Below, in pieces: positions 36,001 through 43,266 of a stretch of 64,000 nt of DNA. The position numbers and the translations under genes were made by a program. Under the pieces are notes generated by a model. It was not told where the DNA came from. It saw only the letters and a list, made by a program, of their open reading frames with translations, and ran no database searches. The number at the start of each line of letters is the position of its first letter. Positions within the stretch are counted from its first letter, which is position 1. This DNA comes from Zygnema cylindricum (lineage: Eukaryota > Streptophyta > Zygnematophyceae > Zygnematales > Zygnemataceae), in contig JBBHKE010002124.1 of assembly GCA_037447655.1 (NCBI GenBank), positions 140,418 through 204,417 of the forward strand. Reading direction: 5' to 3'.

Positions 36001-39000
36001 ATATCTGTTACACATTGAAGAAGAAATTTACCATAAAAAATAAATCCTTCCACCTCTTTTTGTTATACTTTTATATTTATTATTCCTCTTCCTCTCTTCC
36101 AATCTTGATCTTATGCTCTCTATCTCGCTCTCTCCCTCTCTCCTTTTTTTTATTTCTCTCCCCCTCTCCTTCTCCTCTCACATCGAACATAGCCATAGTG
36201 TTACGGGCCTTACAAGTATTTTAAGGATGTCAATTGACTGATGGATGATGGAATTTCGCCACTCAACTTGTTGCCGTATAGGTTTCTGTGACACATTGGA
36301 CCCCAAGTTTACACACAAAAAGAACAAAATACAAATTTATTTGAAAAGAGGGAGGGAAAGGGAGGAGGAGAGAGAAAAGGAGAGAGGTGGAAGAGGATGA
36401 GTGCGGTAGAGAAAGAGAGGGAGAGATAGATAGGAAAAGAGAGTTGAGAGCGAAGGAGATTGAGAGGGTGGGAGAGAAATAAAGGGTTAAAAAGAGAGAG
36501 AGGGGAAAAGGGTGAGACAAATAGATGAGGAAGAGACAGAGTGGAAGAGGTAAAAAGAGAGAGGAAGGATGAGGAAGAGAGATTCAAAAAGGGAGAAGGA
36601 AAAGTGAGAGAGATAGCAAGAGAGAGGGGGTGTGGGAGAGAGAATCAGGAATTTGTCATGAATTCTAATTTAATGTTTATAAATGGTCAATTTGTTTGAT
36701 TATTATTATATATAATTCATAATTTCTAATTTGCCCGCCTCGGTTCACATGTTAAATAAATAAAAACATTCTCAAGTCATACAAATATCCAACACACTTT
36801 CCATGCGCAACGAATCCATGTGTCTTACAAGCTTTGGAGGGATGTCAGTTGACCGATGGACGATGGAATGCGTCCACTCAATTGGTTGTAAGATAAATCT
36901 CTGTGACATCGAACTCCATCAACACCCAAGCCTCCCCAAGGGTCTTTTATCAGCTGCTTTTGCCCAAAAACCTCATGAAAACCCCAAAAGAAAAAAAAAA
37001 CCCAAAAAGTATCACCATTTTACGTTCTTCCATACACTTCTTTACTCTTCCATCTCTTTTGCCCTTCGAGAGCACCCCATAGACCTCCATCCCAAAAAGC
37101 CATCACTCTCTAGCACAAGTTGTTCTAATTATCATCATATTTGCAAAAGGGAAACCAATGCCTATTTCAATCTCTCTTTCAATCTCTCTTTCTCTCTCTC
37201 TCCCTCTCTCCTTCAATCTCACCCTCCCACCACTCTTTTTTTCGTCTCTTCCTCTCTCTCTTTTCCTCTTTTTCTCACCCCCTCTCTTCCAGTGTCTCTA
37301 TTTGTCTTTCATTTTTTTTTCTTTTATTTTGTCTCTCTCTCACTACTTGATTTTTGTCATATTTGCTTTTTTATTCAGAATTGCTAATATTTAGATACTA
37401 CTAGTATCAGTATTACATTTTTAATTATTATTATTACTATTATTAATGTTTTTTTGTTGGTTTCGTGTTGTTGAAAATCTGGTTTTGGATCATCACTACT
37501 GCCCCCCTAGGTCAACGTTAAATTAATTATTGGTCAACAGTAGTACTCCAGTCCTTTCTTATTTAATTATCATGTACCAATTTAGAGAAAACTTTTAAAG
37601 TATACAATAGCAATAGTGTCATATGTCTTACAGTTCTCGGAGGTATGACAGTCGATCGATGGACGATGGAATACCACTCAACTCGTTAAAAGATAGATCC
37701 CTGTGACACCAAACGTTCACGTCTCACAACCCAAAAAGAGTCTCCTAGTTAGCCATGCTGGCCTTTAAACACTGATAAAACCCACCAGAAATACCTAAAA
37801 CTCAATAAATAAAATCACCATCAACAAAACATTCATCCAGCCTATCCTCTTCCCTCCTTTTACCATCCGAGATCACAACATAGCTCTCTAACTCAATAGG
37901 CCAAAAGAACTGGTTCTTTATTATAATCAATATTTCTATTTTTATTTTGTCAGCTATGTTATGATATATTATGGGGATTTAACACCTTTTGATATAATTG
38001 TATATATTACACATTACAAATTGATTTCTTTTTCTATTCTCTTTTACCCTGTCAAGCTTTAATTTTTTTTCTCTACATCCACCTCTCCCTCTTGCTCTCC
38101 AACTCTCCCTTCCTCTCTCTTTGAATTTTCTCTCTTCAATTCTTCCCCTTCAACCTAGCTCTCTCGCTCTCTCTCTACCTCTCCCCTTCTTACTCCCCCT
38201 CCCGTTCCTCCTCACTCTCGCTCTCCCTTCACCCACCCCCTCTCCCGCACCATCTCCCTTTCCCTCTCTCCTCCCACTCTCCGAATCTCCTTCCACATCA
38301 CCCTCTCCCTCTCCATCTCCCTCTCCGATACCACACTCCGTCCGCCTCCCCCCGGCCCTATGCTTCTCCCTCTCCCCCCCCTCCCTCAACCTCCCCCTAT
38401 CCCTCTCCCTCTCCCTCACCCTCTCCCTCACCCTCTCCCTCTCTTTTTTTTACTCCCTCTCCCTATCCGTCTCTCTATCTCTCCCCCTCTCCCACTCCCT
38501 CTCCTCCTTTTCTCTCTATCTCTTCCTCTTCCTCTCCCTCTCCCTCTCCGTTTCCCTCGCTGTCACCCTCTCCCTCCCCCTCCCCCTCCCCCTCTCCCTC
38601 TCCATCCCCCTCTCCATCCCCCTCTCCCTCCCCATCCCTCCTCCCCTCACCCCTGCCTTCTCCCTCTAACTCCCTCTCCCCCGCCGCCTCCCCCTCCCCT
38701 TCACAGTCAACTTCCCCTCCCTTTATTCTCCTTCCTCTCTCTCCCTCTCCCTCTCCCCCTCTTCCTCGATCACCCTCCGCCTCCCCTCCCCTCCCTCCCC
38801 TCTCCATCTCCCTTTCCCTCTTCCACTCCCTCCAATCTCCCTCTCCCTCCTTTCTCTCTCTCTCCCTCCCCGTCTCTCACCCCATCCCTCTCCCTTGCCT
38901 AGCCACTCTTCCTTTCCCTCCCCCTCCCATTTCCATTCCCTGTTGCCTTCCGTCTCCAACTCCCCTCTGCCTCCCCCTCCCCCTCCCATCTTCTCCTTCT

Positions 39001-42000
39001 CCCTCCACCTTCCTCTCCCTCTCCCTCCACCTCTACCTCCCTACTCCCCCACCGTCTCCCTCTCTCTCTCCCTCCATCTCCCTCTCTCTCCCTCTCCCTC
39101 TCCCTCCCTCTCTCTATTCATCTCCCACTCCCTCACCCTCTCCCTCCCACGCTCCCTCTACAGCTCTTTCTTCCACACCCTCTCATCCCCCGCTCCCTCT
39201 CCCACTTCCTCTACCTCTCCCTTGCCCTTTTCCTCACCTTCTCTACCTCCCTCTCCCTCTCCCTTTTCCTTTCCCTCTCCCTTTCCCTCTCCCTTCGCCC
39301 TCTCCCTTCGCCCTCTCGCAATACTTCCCCTCCCATTCCACCTCCCCCTCTCCCTCGCCCTCCCGCTCTCACTCTTCCTCCCCCTCCCTCTTCCGCACCC
39401 CCTCCCTCTTCCGCTCCCCCTCCCCTTCCCTCTCCAGCCTCCCCCTCCGCCTCCCCCTCCCCCTGCCCTACCCTCCCTTTCCCTCTCCCCTCTCTCCCCT
39501 CTTCTCACTCCTCTCTCCCCTCTATCCACTCTCCTCTCTCCTCTCTCCGATTTGCTCTCTCCCTCTCCCGCTCCTCTCTCCGATTTGCTCTCTTCCTCTC
39601 TCTCTCCCTCTCCCTCTCGCTCTCCTCTCTCCTCTCTCCCCTCTCCTCTCTCCTCGTCTCTCCTATCTCCCTTCCTCCCCCTTCTCCCCTCTCCCCCTTC
39701 TCCCTTCTACTCTCTCCCCTCTACTCTCTCCCCATTCCCCTTTCCCCTCTCCACTCTACTCTCTCCGATTTGCTCTCTTCCTCTCCCTCTTCTCTCTCCT
39801 CTCCTCTCCCCTCTCCTCTCCTCTCTCCTCTCTCCTCCCTCCCTCCTCTCTTCTTTCTCCTCTCTCCTCTCCTCTCTACTCTCTCCTCTCTTCTCCCTCT
39901 TCCCTACTCTCGCCTCTCTTCTCTCTCTCCTCTCTTCTCTCTCTTCTCTCCTCTCTCCACTCTCCTCTCCTCTCTCCACTCTCCTCTCCTCTCTTCTCTC
40001 TCCCCTTTCCCCTCACCTCTCTCTTTTCTTCTCTCTCCTCTCTCCCTTCTCCTCTCTCTTCTGTCTTTTCTCCTGTCTCCTCTTTCCTCTCTCCTCTCCC
40101 CATTCTCCTATCTTCTCTCTTCTCTCTCCTTTCTCCCCTCTTTTCTCTCCTCTTTCCTCTCTCCTCTCTCCTCACCTTCCTCCCCCAGCCATCTTCCCTC
40201 TCTTCTTTCCCCTTTCCCCTTTCCCCTCTCCACTCCCGGCTCTCTTTTTTCCCCTAACCTCTCATCCCTCTTTTCTCTTCTCTCTTCGCTCTCCTCTCTC
40301 CTCTCCTCTCTCCGCTCATCTCTCTCCTCTCTTCTCTCTTCTCCCTTTCCACCTCTCTCCTCTCCCCTCTCTTCTTCTCTTTCCTCCCTCCCCTCTCCTC
40401 TTTCCCCTCTCCTCTCTCCTCTCTCCTCTCTTCTTCACCCTAGCCTACCAATTTTTAGTTTTAATGTTTTGGGCATGTGATGCATCCCCCTCCTAGTGTT
40501 CACTCACAATATTGTCAATTTGGTGAGGTTTCCAATCTCTGGCGCAATGCTTCCTTTTAGTTTCTCGAAGTTTATTATCCTGCACCCCTATCTCGAAGGT
40601 CGTCAACACAAATTTCTTTTTTGTTTCCGCCCCTCTCGAGTCTTTATTTATTATCTATCGGGAGGGATGTTTCTCTTTTTTTTCACTGGAATGAGTTCTC
40701 TCAATCTTAATGCAACCCAACCCTAATGCTCCCATATAAAAGTAGGCTTTGGAACCCACTTCCATTGATTGTTGAACGAGTTATTTCATACTCTTCCAAC
40801 TCGTCCATCTTCCCCAAACTTATAAACATCAAAGGGGAAATGGCTCTTGACCTCACTTTCGCTCTCCCCTCTAACTTTTCTACCCTTCGCTCCCCATTTA
40901 TCCAATCCTAACCCATATAAATATCTACATCCATCCCTTTTTGGTCATTGAGCGCTTTCCCTCATTCTCTTCTCTTCCAACATCCCCCCCCCTCCCCCCC
41001 CTTTATTCCCTCGGCCTCTCCTAACGAGGCTTTCCCACACGCCATGTGCAATCTTCGCTCTCTCTCCCCCAATCTTGGTCAGAGTTTTTGTCTGCCAGGG
41101 TGGCAGTTATTTTTGCTTAAACACAAAGGGGTCAGGATTATCCTAGAGGCTTCTTGGAAGCTGTCCACTCTGAGGACTTATGGAGGTCTCAGAGTTTCAT
41201 ATTATAGGATACACAATACATAAGGGCATTTAATATAAAAAGTGAAGGTCTCGTGGCAACATTTTAATAATAAATCGAAAAGACTTCACTATCAATGGAT
41301 ATAAATGTCAATCTACACCAACAATGACGATGAACCAAAAGAAACAATGTTTTTCACGTTTAAGGGGTGGCACATAAACCGTTACCCCTGTCCACAAAAA
41401 TCGGTTGGTATAAAAAAAAAAATCACGTGCATATTAGTCTAAGCTTCTAGACACAACAAAAATCAGTTTTTGATGTTAGCATGAGTGGAAACGTCATGAA
41501 GACCAGCTGCCGGAAAACGTTAAATGTTATTAAAACTTAGAAAACCAAAAAACTAAAAAAAACCCCGGAAAGCCATTAAAACCTCGAAACTCTACAAAAT
41601 CAGACACCGTGCAAAACCTTCAGACCCTAAAACCGCTAGAAACACAAAAGCCCATAAAAGAAATAGACATCTTAACAACCCCAAAAATAATAAAACCCGG
41701 AAAACCCTTAAAACCCAAGAAGCCCCAACCCTAAAACCCCAAGCTTACAGCCTCAACACCCTAGAAATCGAAAGAAATTGAAAATTCTTGAAATCCATAA
41801 ACCTTAAACCCTCGATAGGTTAAAACCCTTGAACCGCTAGAAATCCCAGAAACATTTTAGAACACAAGCGATAAAGCACCTAAATACCTTAAAATACCCA
41901 AAAACCTTGAAAACCCCAAATTTAAGATTTTTTATGTAGTTTTTTTTTTTGGGTTTGTCTAGAGATTTTGGGATTTTTCGACATACAAAATTAGCGATAA

Positions 42001-42668
42001 TTAAAGGATCTACGGTAAAATGAGAACATAAGAAGTAGGTTTGGAGATAGATTTGTTTGTGGGAGTGTGAGCTTGAGATTTCTTACTATATGGCAAAAAA
42101 GTGAAAGGCCGATTAAGCGTTACGATTCCTACAAGATCGTTTAAACGTAACAATTCCTACAAGGTCGTTTAAACGTAACAATTTCTACAAGGTCGTTTAA
42201 ACGTAACAAATCCTAAAAGGTCGTTTAAACGTAACAAATCCTACAAGGTCGTTTAAACGTAACAATTTCTACAAGGTCGTTTAAACCTAGCGATTGCTAC
42301 AGTAGAGGTTGTGTAGATAGACGCTCACATAGAATATACGCGACTTGAATTATCGCATTTGAAATAATATCTATCGCATTTGATGTTCGGAAAATTTCCC
42401 TTCAGGGCCGCTTTCACCGCCTTCAGAGCCGATTCTGCAGCAGTAGGTTCGGAAGAGGATCGGAAGAGATTTGTCAGAGGATCGAATGAAAAACATGTTC
42501 CGCACGTGTGAAAGCATGAACTGCAAAGAAAGAGAGGGGGAAAAAGGAAAGTCAAAGTATGGGCAACTTACTGTCTGGTTCTGGCATGGCTCCGATGTAA
42601 TATCCCATTACAAGTGACACGTGGCACACTAAAATGAGCGCTTTCACGATGTCCATGGTGGTAGACAT
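17644..42668 (-). CDS. Secreted LRR-EGF protein gene, 16 exons over 25 kb (507 residues predicted)
   Basis: A spliced gene model on the minus strand. Exon 1 carries a signal peptide and exon 2 a small N-terminal cap (KCDRYYFKCDNSSRV). Exons 3-15 each encode one 24-residue plant-type leucine-rich repeat, and exon 16 the last half-repeat plus a Cys-rich EGF-like module. All introns are GT-AG. Every junction between exons 2 and 16 is phase 2, and each split codon gives Leu, Ile, Phe or Met where the repeat needs a hydrophobic residue. Total coding length is 1524 bp (507 codons plus stop) with no internal stop. No membrane segment or kinase is seen, so the product should be secreted to the cell wall/apoplast as a ligand- or pathogen-recognition or wall protein. 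Intron lengths run from 137 bp to 4.6 kb. Closest known architecture: plant extracellular LRR proteins. The function itself is unknown. Exon 2's acceptor choice is the least certain part. Confidence 0.8.
18853..18924 (-). CDS. LRR gene exon 15 (one LRR, 72 bp)
   Basis: Reads KLYSNQLSGSIPSSIDKLEN, flanked by acceptor AATTCCCAG and donor GTAAGAC. Phase 2 on both sides. Confidence 0.88.
18925..20362 (-). other. LRR gene intron 14 (1438 bp), ATT-rich with a ~190-bp tandem duplication
   Basis: 19,300-20,060 is built largely of TTATT-type simple sequence. 20,030-20,220 and 20,215-20,385 are two copies of one block (GGTTGCTAAAAAAACAA...CCACCTTGTTGTTCAAA...TTACAAGTGCCAAAGAG). The first carries an aborted exon edge and the second the real exon 14. 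Confidence 0.7.
20363..20434 (-). CDS. LRR gene exon 14 (one LRR, 72 bp)
   Basis: Reads VLFDNHLSGSVPSSIGQLTS. Acceptor GTGCCACAG, donor GTAAGAC. The IP of the consensus is VP here. Confidence 0.88.
20690..21455 (+). repeat. Pyrimidine-rich tract (intron 13)
   Basis: About 765 bp almost only C and T on the plus strand (CTCTCCCTC and related), that is GA-rich on the sense strand of the LRR gene. Long open frames here (for example 20,725-21,462) are composition artefacts. AT-rich sequence fills the rest of intron 13 (20,435-22,383). Confidence 0.85.
22384..22455 (-). CDS. LRR gene exon 13 (one LRR, 72 bp)
   Basis: Reads YASGNKLNGSIPSTIGRLKS. Acceptor GATGTCTCAG, donor GTAAGACAC. Confidence 0.88.
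23205..24020 (+). repeat. Pyrimidine-rich tract (intron 12)
   Basis: About 815 bp of C/T on the plus strand within the 2123-bp intron 12 (22,456-24,578). Open frames in it are low-complexity Ser/Pro/Leu artefacts. Confidence 0.85.
24579..24650 (-). CDS. LRR gene exon 12 (one LRR, 72 bp)
   Basis: Reads YIQNNSLSGNIPSSIGQLTS. Acceptor ACACACAG, donor GTAAGAT. Confidence 0.88.
24651..26014 (-). other. LRR gene intron 11 (1364 bp)
   Basis: AT-rich simple sequence with a short pyrimidine run at 24,955-25,130. 25,880-26,010 is related to the block next to exon 14 (GATTGCTTTTTATTGAAA...GGTTGCTA), showing shared ancestry of the intron ends. Confidence 0.65.
26015..26086 (-). CDS. LRR gene exon 11 (one LRR, 72 bp)
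   Basis: Reads VLSYNHLSGSIPSSIGQLTS. Acceptor GTGCCACAG. The donor is GTAAAATAC, the weakest of the set. The exon ends AT instead of TT, so the split codon is Ile. Confidence 0.85.
26565..26895 (+). repeat. Pyrimidine-rich tract and adjacent ATT/GTC repeats (intron 10)
   Basis: 26,240-26,530 is a degenerate trinucleotide run (ATT, GTC, ATC), followed by about 330 bp of C/T-rich sequence. Intron 10 is 26,087-27,336. Confidence 0.8.
27337..27408 (-). CDS. LRR gene exon 10 (one LRR, 72 bp)
   Basis: Reads SLRNNQLSGSIPSSIGQMKS. Acceptor GATGTCACAG, donor GTAAGTC. Confidence 0.88.
27409..29048 (-). other. LRR gene intron 9 (1640 bp)
   Basis: AT-rich with two short C/T tracts (28,340-28,530 and 28,830-28,915, the latter TCCC repeats). 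No exon-like sequence found inside. Confidence 0.65.
29049..29120 (-). CDS. LRR gene exon 9 (one LRR, 72 bp)
   Basis: Reads FLDDNKLSGSIPSSIGQLTF. Acceptor GGTGTCACAG, donor GTAAGACAC. Confidence 0.88.
29150..30360. repeat. ATT/TTA-rich low-complexity tract (intron 8)
   Basis: More than 1.2 kb dominated by TTATTATT-like sequence with almost no G or C. Intron 8 spans 29,121-30,733. Confidence 0.8.
30417..30467 (-). pseudogene. Truncated LRR exon relic
   Basis: The 3' half of an LRR exon is still readable on the minus strand (SSIDRLPYLYT) and ends at a GTGAAG donor. An extra base lies upstream of the ATT codon, and the expected first half and acceptor are replaced by C-rich sequence. It sits inside intron 8 and would be skipped. 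Confidence 0.7.
30734..30805 (-). CDS. LRR gene exon 8 (one LRR, 72 bp)
   Basis: Reads WLYNNTLNGSIPWSIGRLSS. Acceptor GGTTTCTCAG, donor GTACGTC. Confidence 0.86.
30806..32351 (-). other. LRR gene intron 7 (1546 bp) with a perfect hairpin
   Basis: ATT-rich (31,430-32,050), then a short C/T tract (32,090-32,270) that contains a perfect 17-bp inverted repeat at 32,099-32,143. Confidence 0.7.
32099..32143. repeat. Perfect inverted repeat (17-bp arms, 11-nt loop)
   Basis: Left arm GTCTCCTCTCCCCATTC (32,099-32,115), loop ACCCCCTCTAC, right arm the exact reverse complement (32,127-32,143). Confidence 0.95.
32352..32423 (-). CDS. LRR gene exon 7 (one LRR, 72 bp)
   Basis: Reads HLIDNKLSGCIPKSIGQMIS. 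Acceptor GATTCACAG, donor GTAAGACAC. It carries a Cys in the LSGxIP position, unusual in the set. Confidence 0.86.
32800..33680. repeat. ATT/TTA-rich low-complexity tract (intron 6)
   Basis: Nearly 900 bp of TTATTATT-type sequence in the 3509-bp intron 6 (32,424-35,932). Confidence 0.8.
33856..34155 (-). other. Exon-like open fragment of unknown identity in intron 6
   Basis: A minus-strand frame with higher GC and varied composition reads, in part, PRHSGPLVDRVKFMAARSWL and RLMGTPFLFYHDARHAILDS. It differs sharply from the simple sequence on both sides. I do not recognise the family. It could be an exon of an inserted gene fragment or of an unknown transposon. The frame continues upstream of the first Met to about 34,155. 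Confidence 0.3.
35318..35516. mobile_element. MITE with TA target duplication (199 bp, copy 1)
   Basis: Terminal inverted repeats CACCGCAAATCGTTATTAGC and its near-perfect complement (22 of 23 positions) are flanked by TA on both sides (35,316-35,317 and 35,517-35,518). TA duplication is typical of Tc1/mariner-Stowaway elements. Same family as 43,613-43,830. Confidence 0.75.
35933..36004 (-). CDS. LRR gene exon 6 (one LRR, 72 bp)
   Basis: Reads YLHENQLSGSIPSSIGQLTS. Acceptor GTGTAACAG, donor GTAAGACAC. Confidence 0.88.
36214..36285 (-). CDS. LRR gene exon 5 (one LRR, 72 bp)
   Basis: Reads NLYGNKLSGEIPSSISQLTS. Acceptor GTGTCACAG, donor GTAAGGC. The intron to exon 6 is only 209 bp. Confidence 0.88.
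36340..36650. repeat. Purine-rich tract on the plus strand (intron 4)
   Basis: GAGAGGGA-type sequence on the plus strand, opposite to the C/T orientation of every other large tract in this gene. Confidence 0.8.
36829..36900 (-). CDS. LRR gene exon 4 (one LRR, 72 bp)
   Basis: Reads DLSYNQLSGRIPSSIGQLTS. Acceptor GATGTCACAG, donor GTAAGACAC. Closest match to the canonical plant LRR in the set. Confidence 0.9.
37632..37700 (-). CDS. LRR gene exon 3 (first LRR, 69 bp)
   Basis: Reads DLSFNELSGIPSSIDRLSYL. One codon is missing between LSG and IP, so the exon is 69 bp and the repeat 23 residues. Acceptor GGTGTCACAG, donor GTAAGACAT. Its first base joins the AT of exon 2 to give Met, in place of the usual Leu of RVxxLDLS. 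Confidence 0.86.
38050..40440 (+). repeat. Giant pyrimidine-rich tract, about 2.4 kb (intron 2)
   Basis: Almost pure C/T on the plus strand: CTCTCCCTC in the first half, CTCTCCTCT in the second, with few purines. It makes up half of the 4628-bp intron 2 (37,701-42,328) and is polypurine in the pre-mRNA. The 533-codon open frame at 38,895-40,496 is a composition artefact. Confidence 0.9.
40480..40915 (+). pseudogene. LINE reverse-transcriptase C-terminal remnant
   Basis: Plus-strand frames, broken by stops, end in LPYKSRLWNPLPLIVERVIS followed by SSIFPKLIN. The S-x-LWN-x-LP motif and the following F-K-like residues are characteristic of the C-terminal end of CR1/L2-type LINE ORF2 proteins. 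Only this tail is recognisable; the rest is truncated or eroded. Confidence 0.4.
41520..41935. repeat. Degenerate telomere-like AAACCCT/AAAACCC sequence
   Basis: A 400-bp A/C-rich stretch full of AAACCCT-, CCCTAAAACC- and AAAACCC-like words without strict periodicity. It looks like an eroded interstitial telomere-type array in intron 2. Confidence 0.5.
42118..42300. repeat. 30-bp minisatellite (intron 2)
   Basis: About six copies of CGTAACAATTCCTACAAGGTCGTTTAAA, with small changes (period 30 bp). Each unit contains the palindrome GTTTAAAC. It lies immediately downstream (sense direction) of exon 2. Confidence 0.9.
42329..42434 (-). CDS. LRR gene exon 2: N-terminal cap
   Basis: With acceptor ACTGCTGCAG and donor GTGAGCG the exon is 106 bp. 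It reads SALKAVKAALKGNFPNIKCD then YYFKCDNSSRVYS, resembling the LRRNT_2 cap that precedes plant LRRs (helix, Cys-aromatic-Cys, RV). A stronger-looking upstream acceptor (TTTGCAG near 42,513) would extend it in the same frame (SCFHTCGTCFSFDPL) but is out of phase with exon 1. I prefer the acceptor that keeps the frame. Confidence 0.65.
42572..42668 (-). CDS. LRR gene exon 1: start codon and signal peptide
   Basis: Encodes MSTTMDIVKALILVCHVSLV and then MGYYIGAMPEPD before a consensus GTAAGT donor. A short basic start followed by a hydrophobic core is typical of a signal peptide. A second in-frame ATG (fifth codon) sits in a stronger Kozak context, ACCATGG, and may be the real start. Intron 1 is 137 bp. 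Confidence 0.7.
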
Positions 42669-42699
42669 GGCTACGAACTCGCCACGCACAAGCACAGGA

Positions 42700-42735
42700 A
42701 GGTTATAAATTTTTAAAACAAATGCCACGTGTTTC
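42700..42735 (-). promoter_or_regulatory. Putative core promoter: G-box and TATA-like element
   Basis: On the minus strand a CACGTG G-box (42,727-42,732) lies about 60 bp and an AT-rich TTTATAA stretch about 30-45 bp upstream of the LRR start codon. The spacing is short for a TATA box, so transcription may start elsewhere. Confidence 0.3.
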
Positions 42736-43261
42736 CGTCCACTTAAACCTACTTTGCAGTTCCATCAAAGGAATGGACGGCGGGAATCCCTACCTTTCCT
42801 TCCAAAGCAGATTCATCCGTACGGTACGGTCGGAAAAGTCAAAGAGGAATTGAAAGAGAGGCCTTTCAAAAAAAAAACGGCAACTCAAGCGTACGGCGGT
42901 CTCGCGATGATTATAGCCCATCGCGATATATCGTTATCAGCCGTCGCAATCGGGTACAAGAATCCGTACCTTATCCGTACTTGGACGGCGGCATCGGTTA
43001 CGGAACTGATTCAGGTGATAAATGTTGAGGGCCGACCGGATTCGGCGGGGTGATTCAGAAAAGCAAAACAAATAAGGGTACGGAACGGTAAGCAAAAGCC
43101 AAGAAAAAATGAAGGTTTCGTAGGTATGTACCACTACAGTACAATAATGTACAGGACTGTACACCGTGAATTGCTATTAGTGTTAATGTTTTTTTAACCA
43201 TTTAAATAAATCTTTTTACCGTACACACTTGTCGGATTACAGATCTGACGGCTGCGATAGA
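42736..43261. other. Upstream region of the LRR gene
   Basis: No coding content is accepted. 42,890-43,060 resembles the inverted patch at 12,800-13,050. At 43,157 a MITE-like end (TACACCGTGAATTGCTATTA) begins and is interrupted by the copia-2 insertion. Confidence 0.45.
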
Positions 43262-43266
43262 AAACC

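Noticed and set aside
20390-37700. Recurring ~50-bp motif (GACCGATGGACGATGGAATGC on the plus strand) as a dispersed repeat or transposon tag
   Set aside because: Its reverse complement encodes the LRR core (SIPSSIGQLTS) inside splice-bounded exons, so coding explains it fully.
38150-39529. Minus-strand Glu/Gly/Arg-rich open frames
   Set aside because: Mirror artefacts of the same tract (GAG, GGA, AGA codons only).
38895-40496. 533-codon Ser/Pro/Leu-rich open frame
   Set aside because: Lies wholly in near-pure C/T sequence where stop codons (which need A) cannot occur; no domain or complexity. The same applies to frames at 20,725-21,462, 23,206-24,037 and 57,590-57,811.
42325-42555. 76-residue minus-strand ORF with SCFHTCGTCFSF as the true start of the LRR protein
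   Set aside because: Its Met lies in the intron before a strong acceptor and it is not preceded by a signal peptide in frame; the two-exon model gives a signal peptide and matching phase. Kept as an alternative exon 2 boundary.
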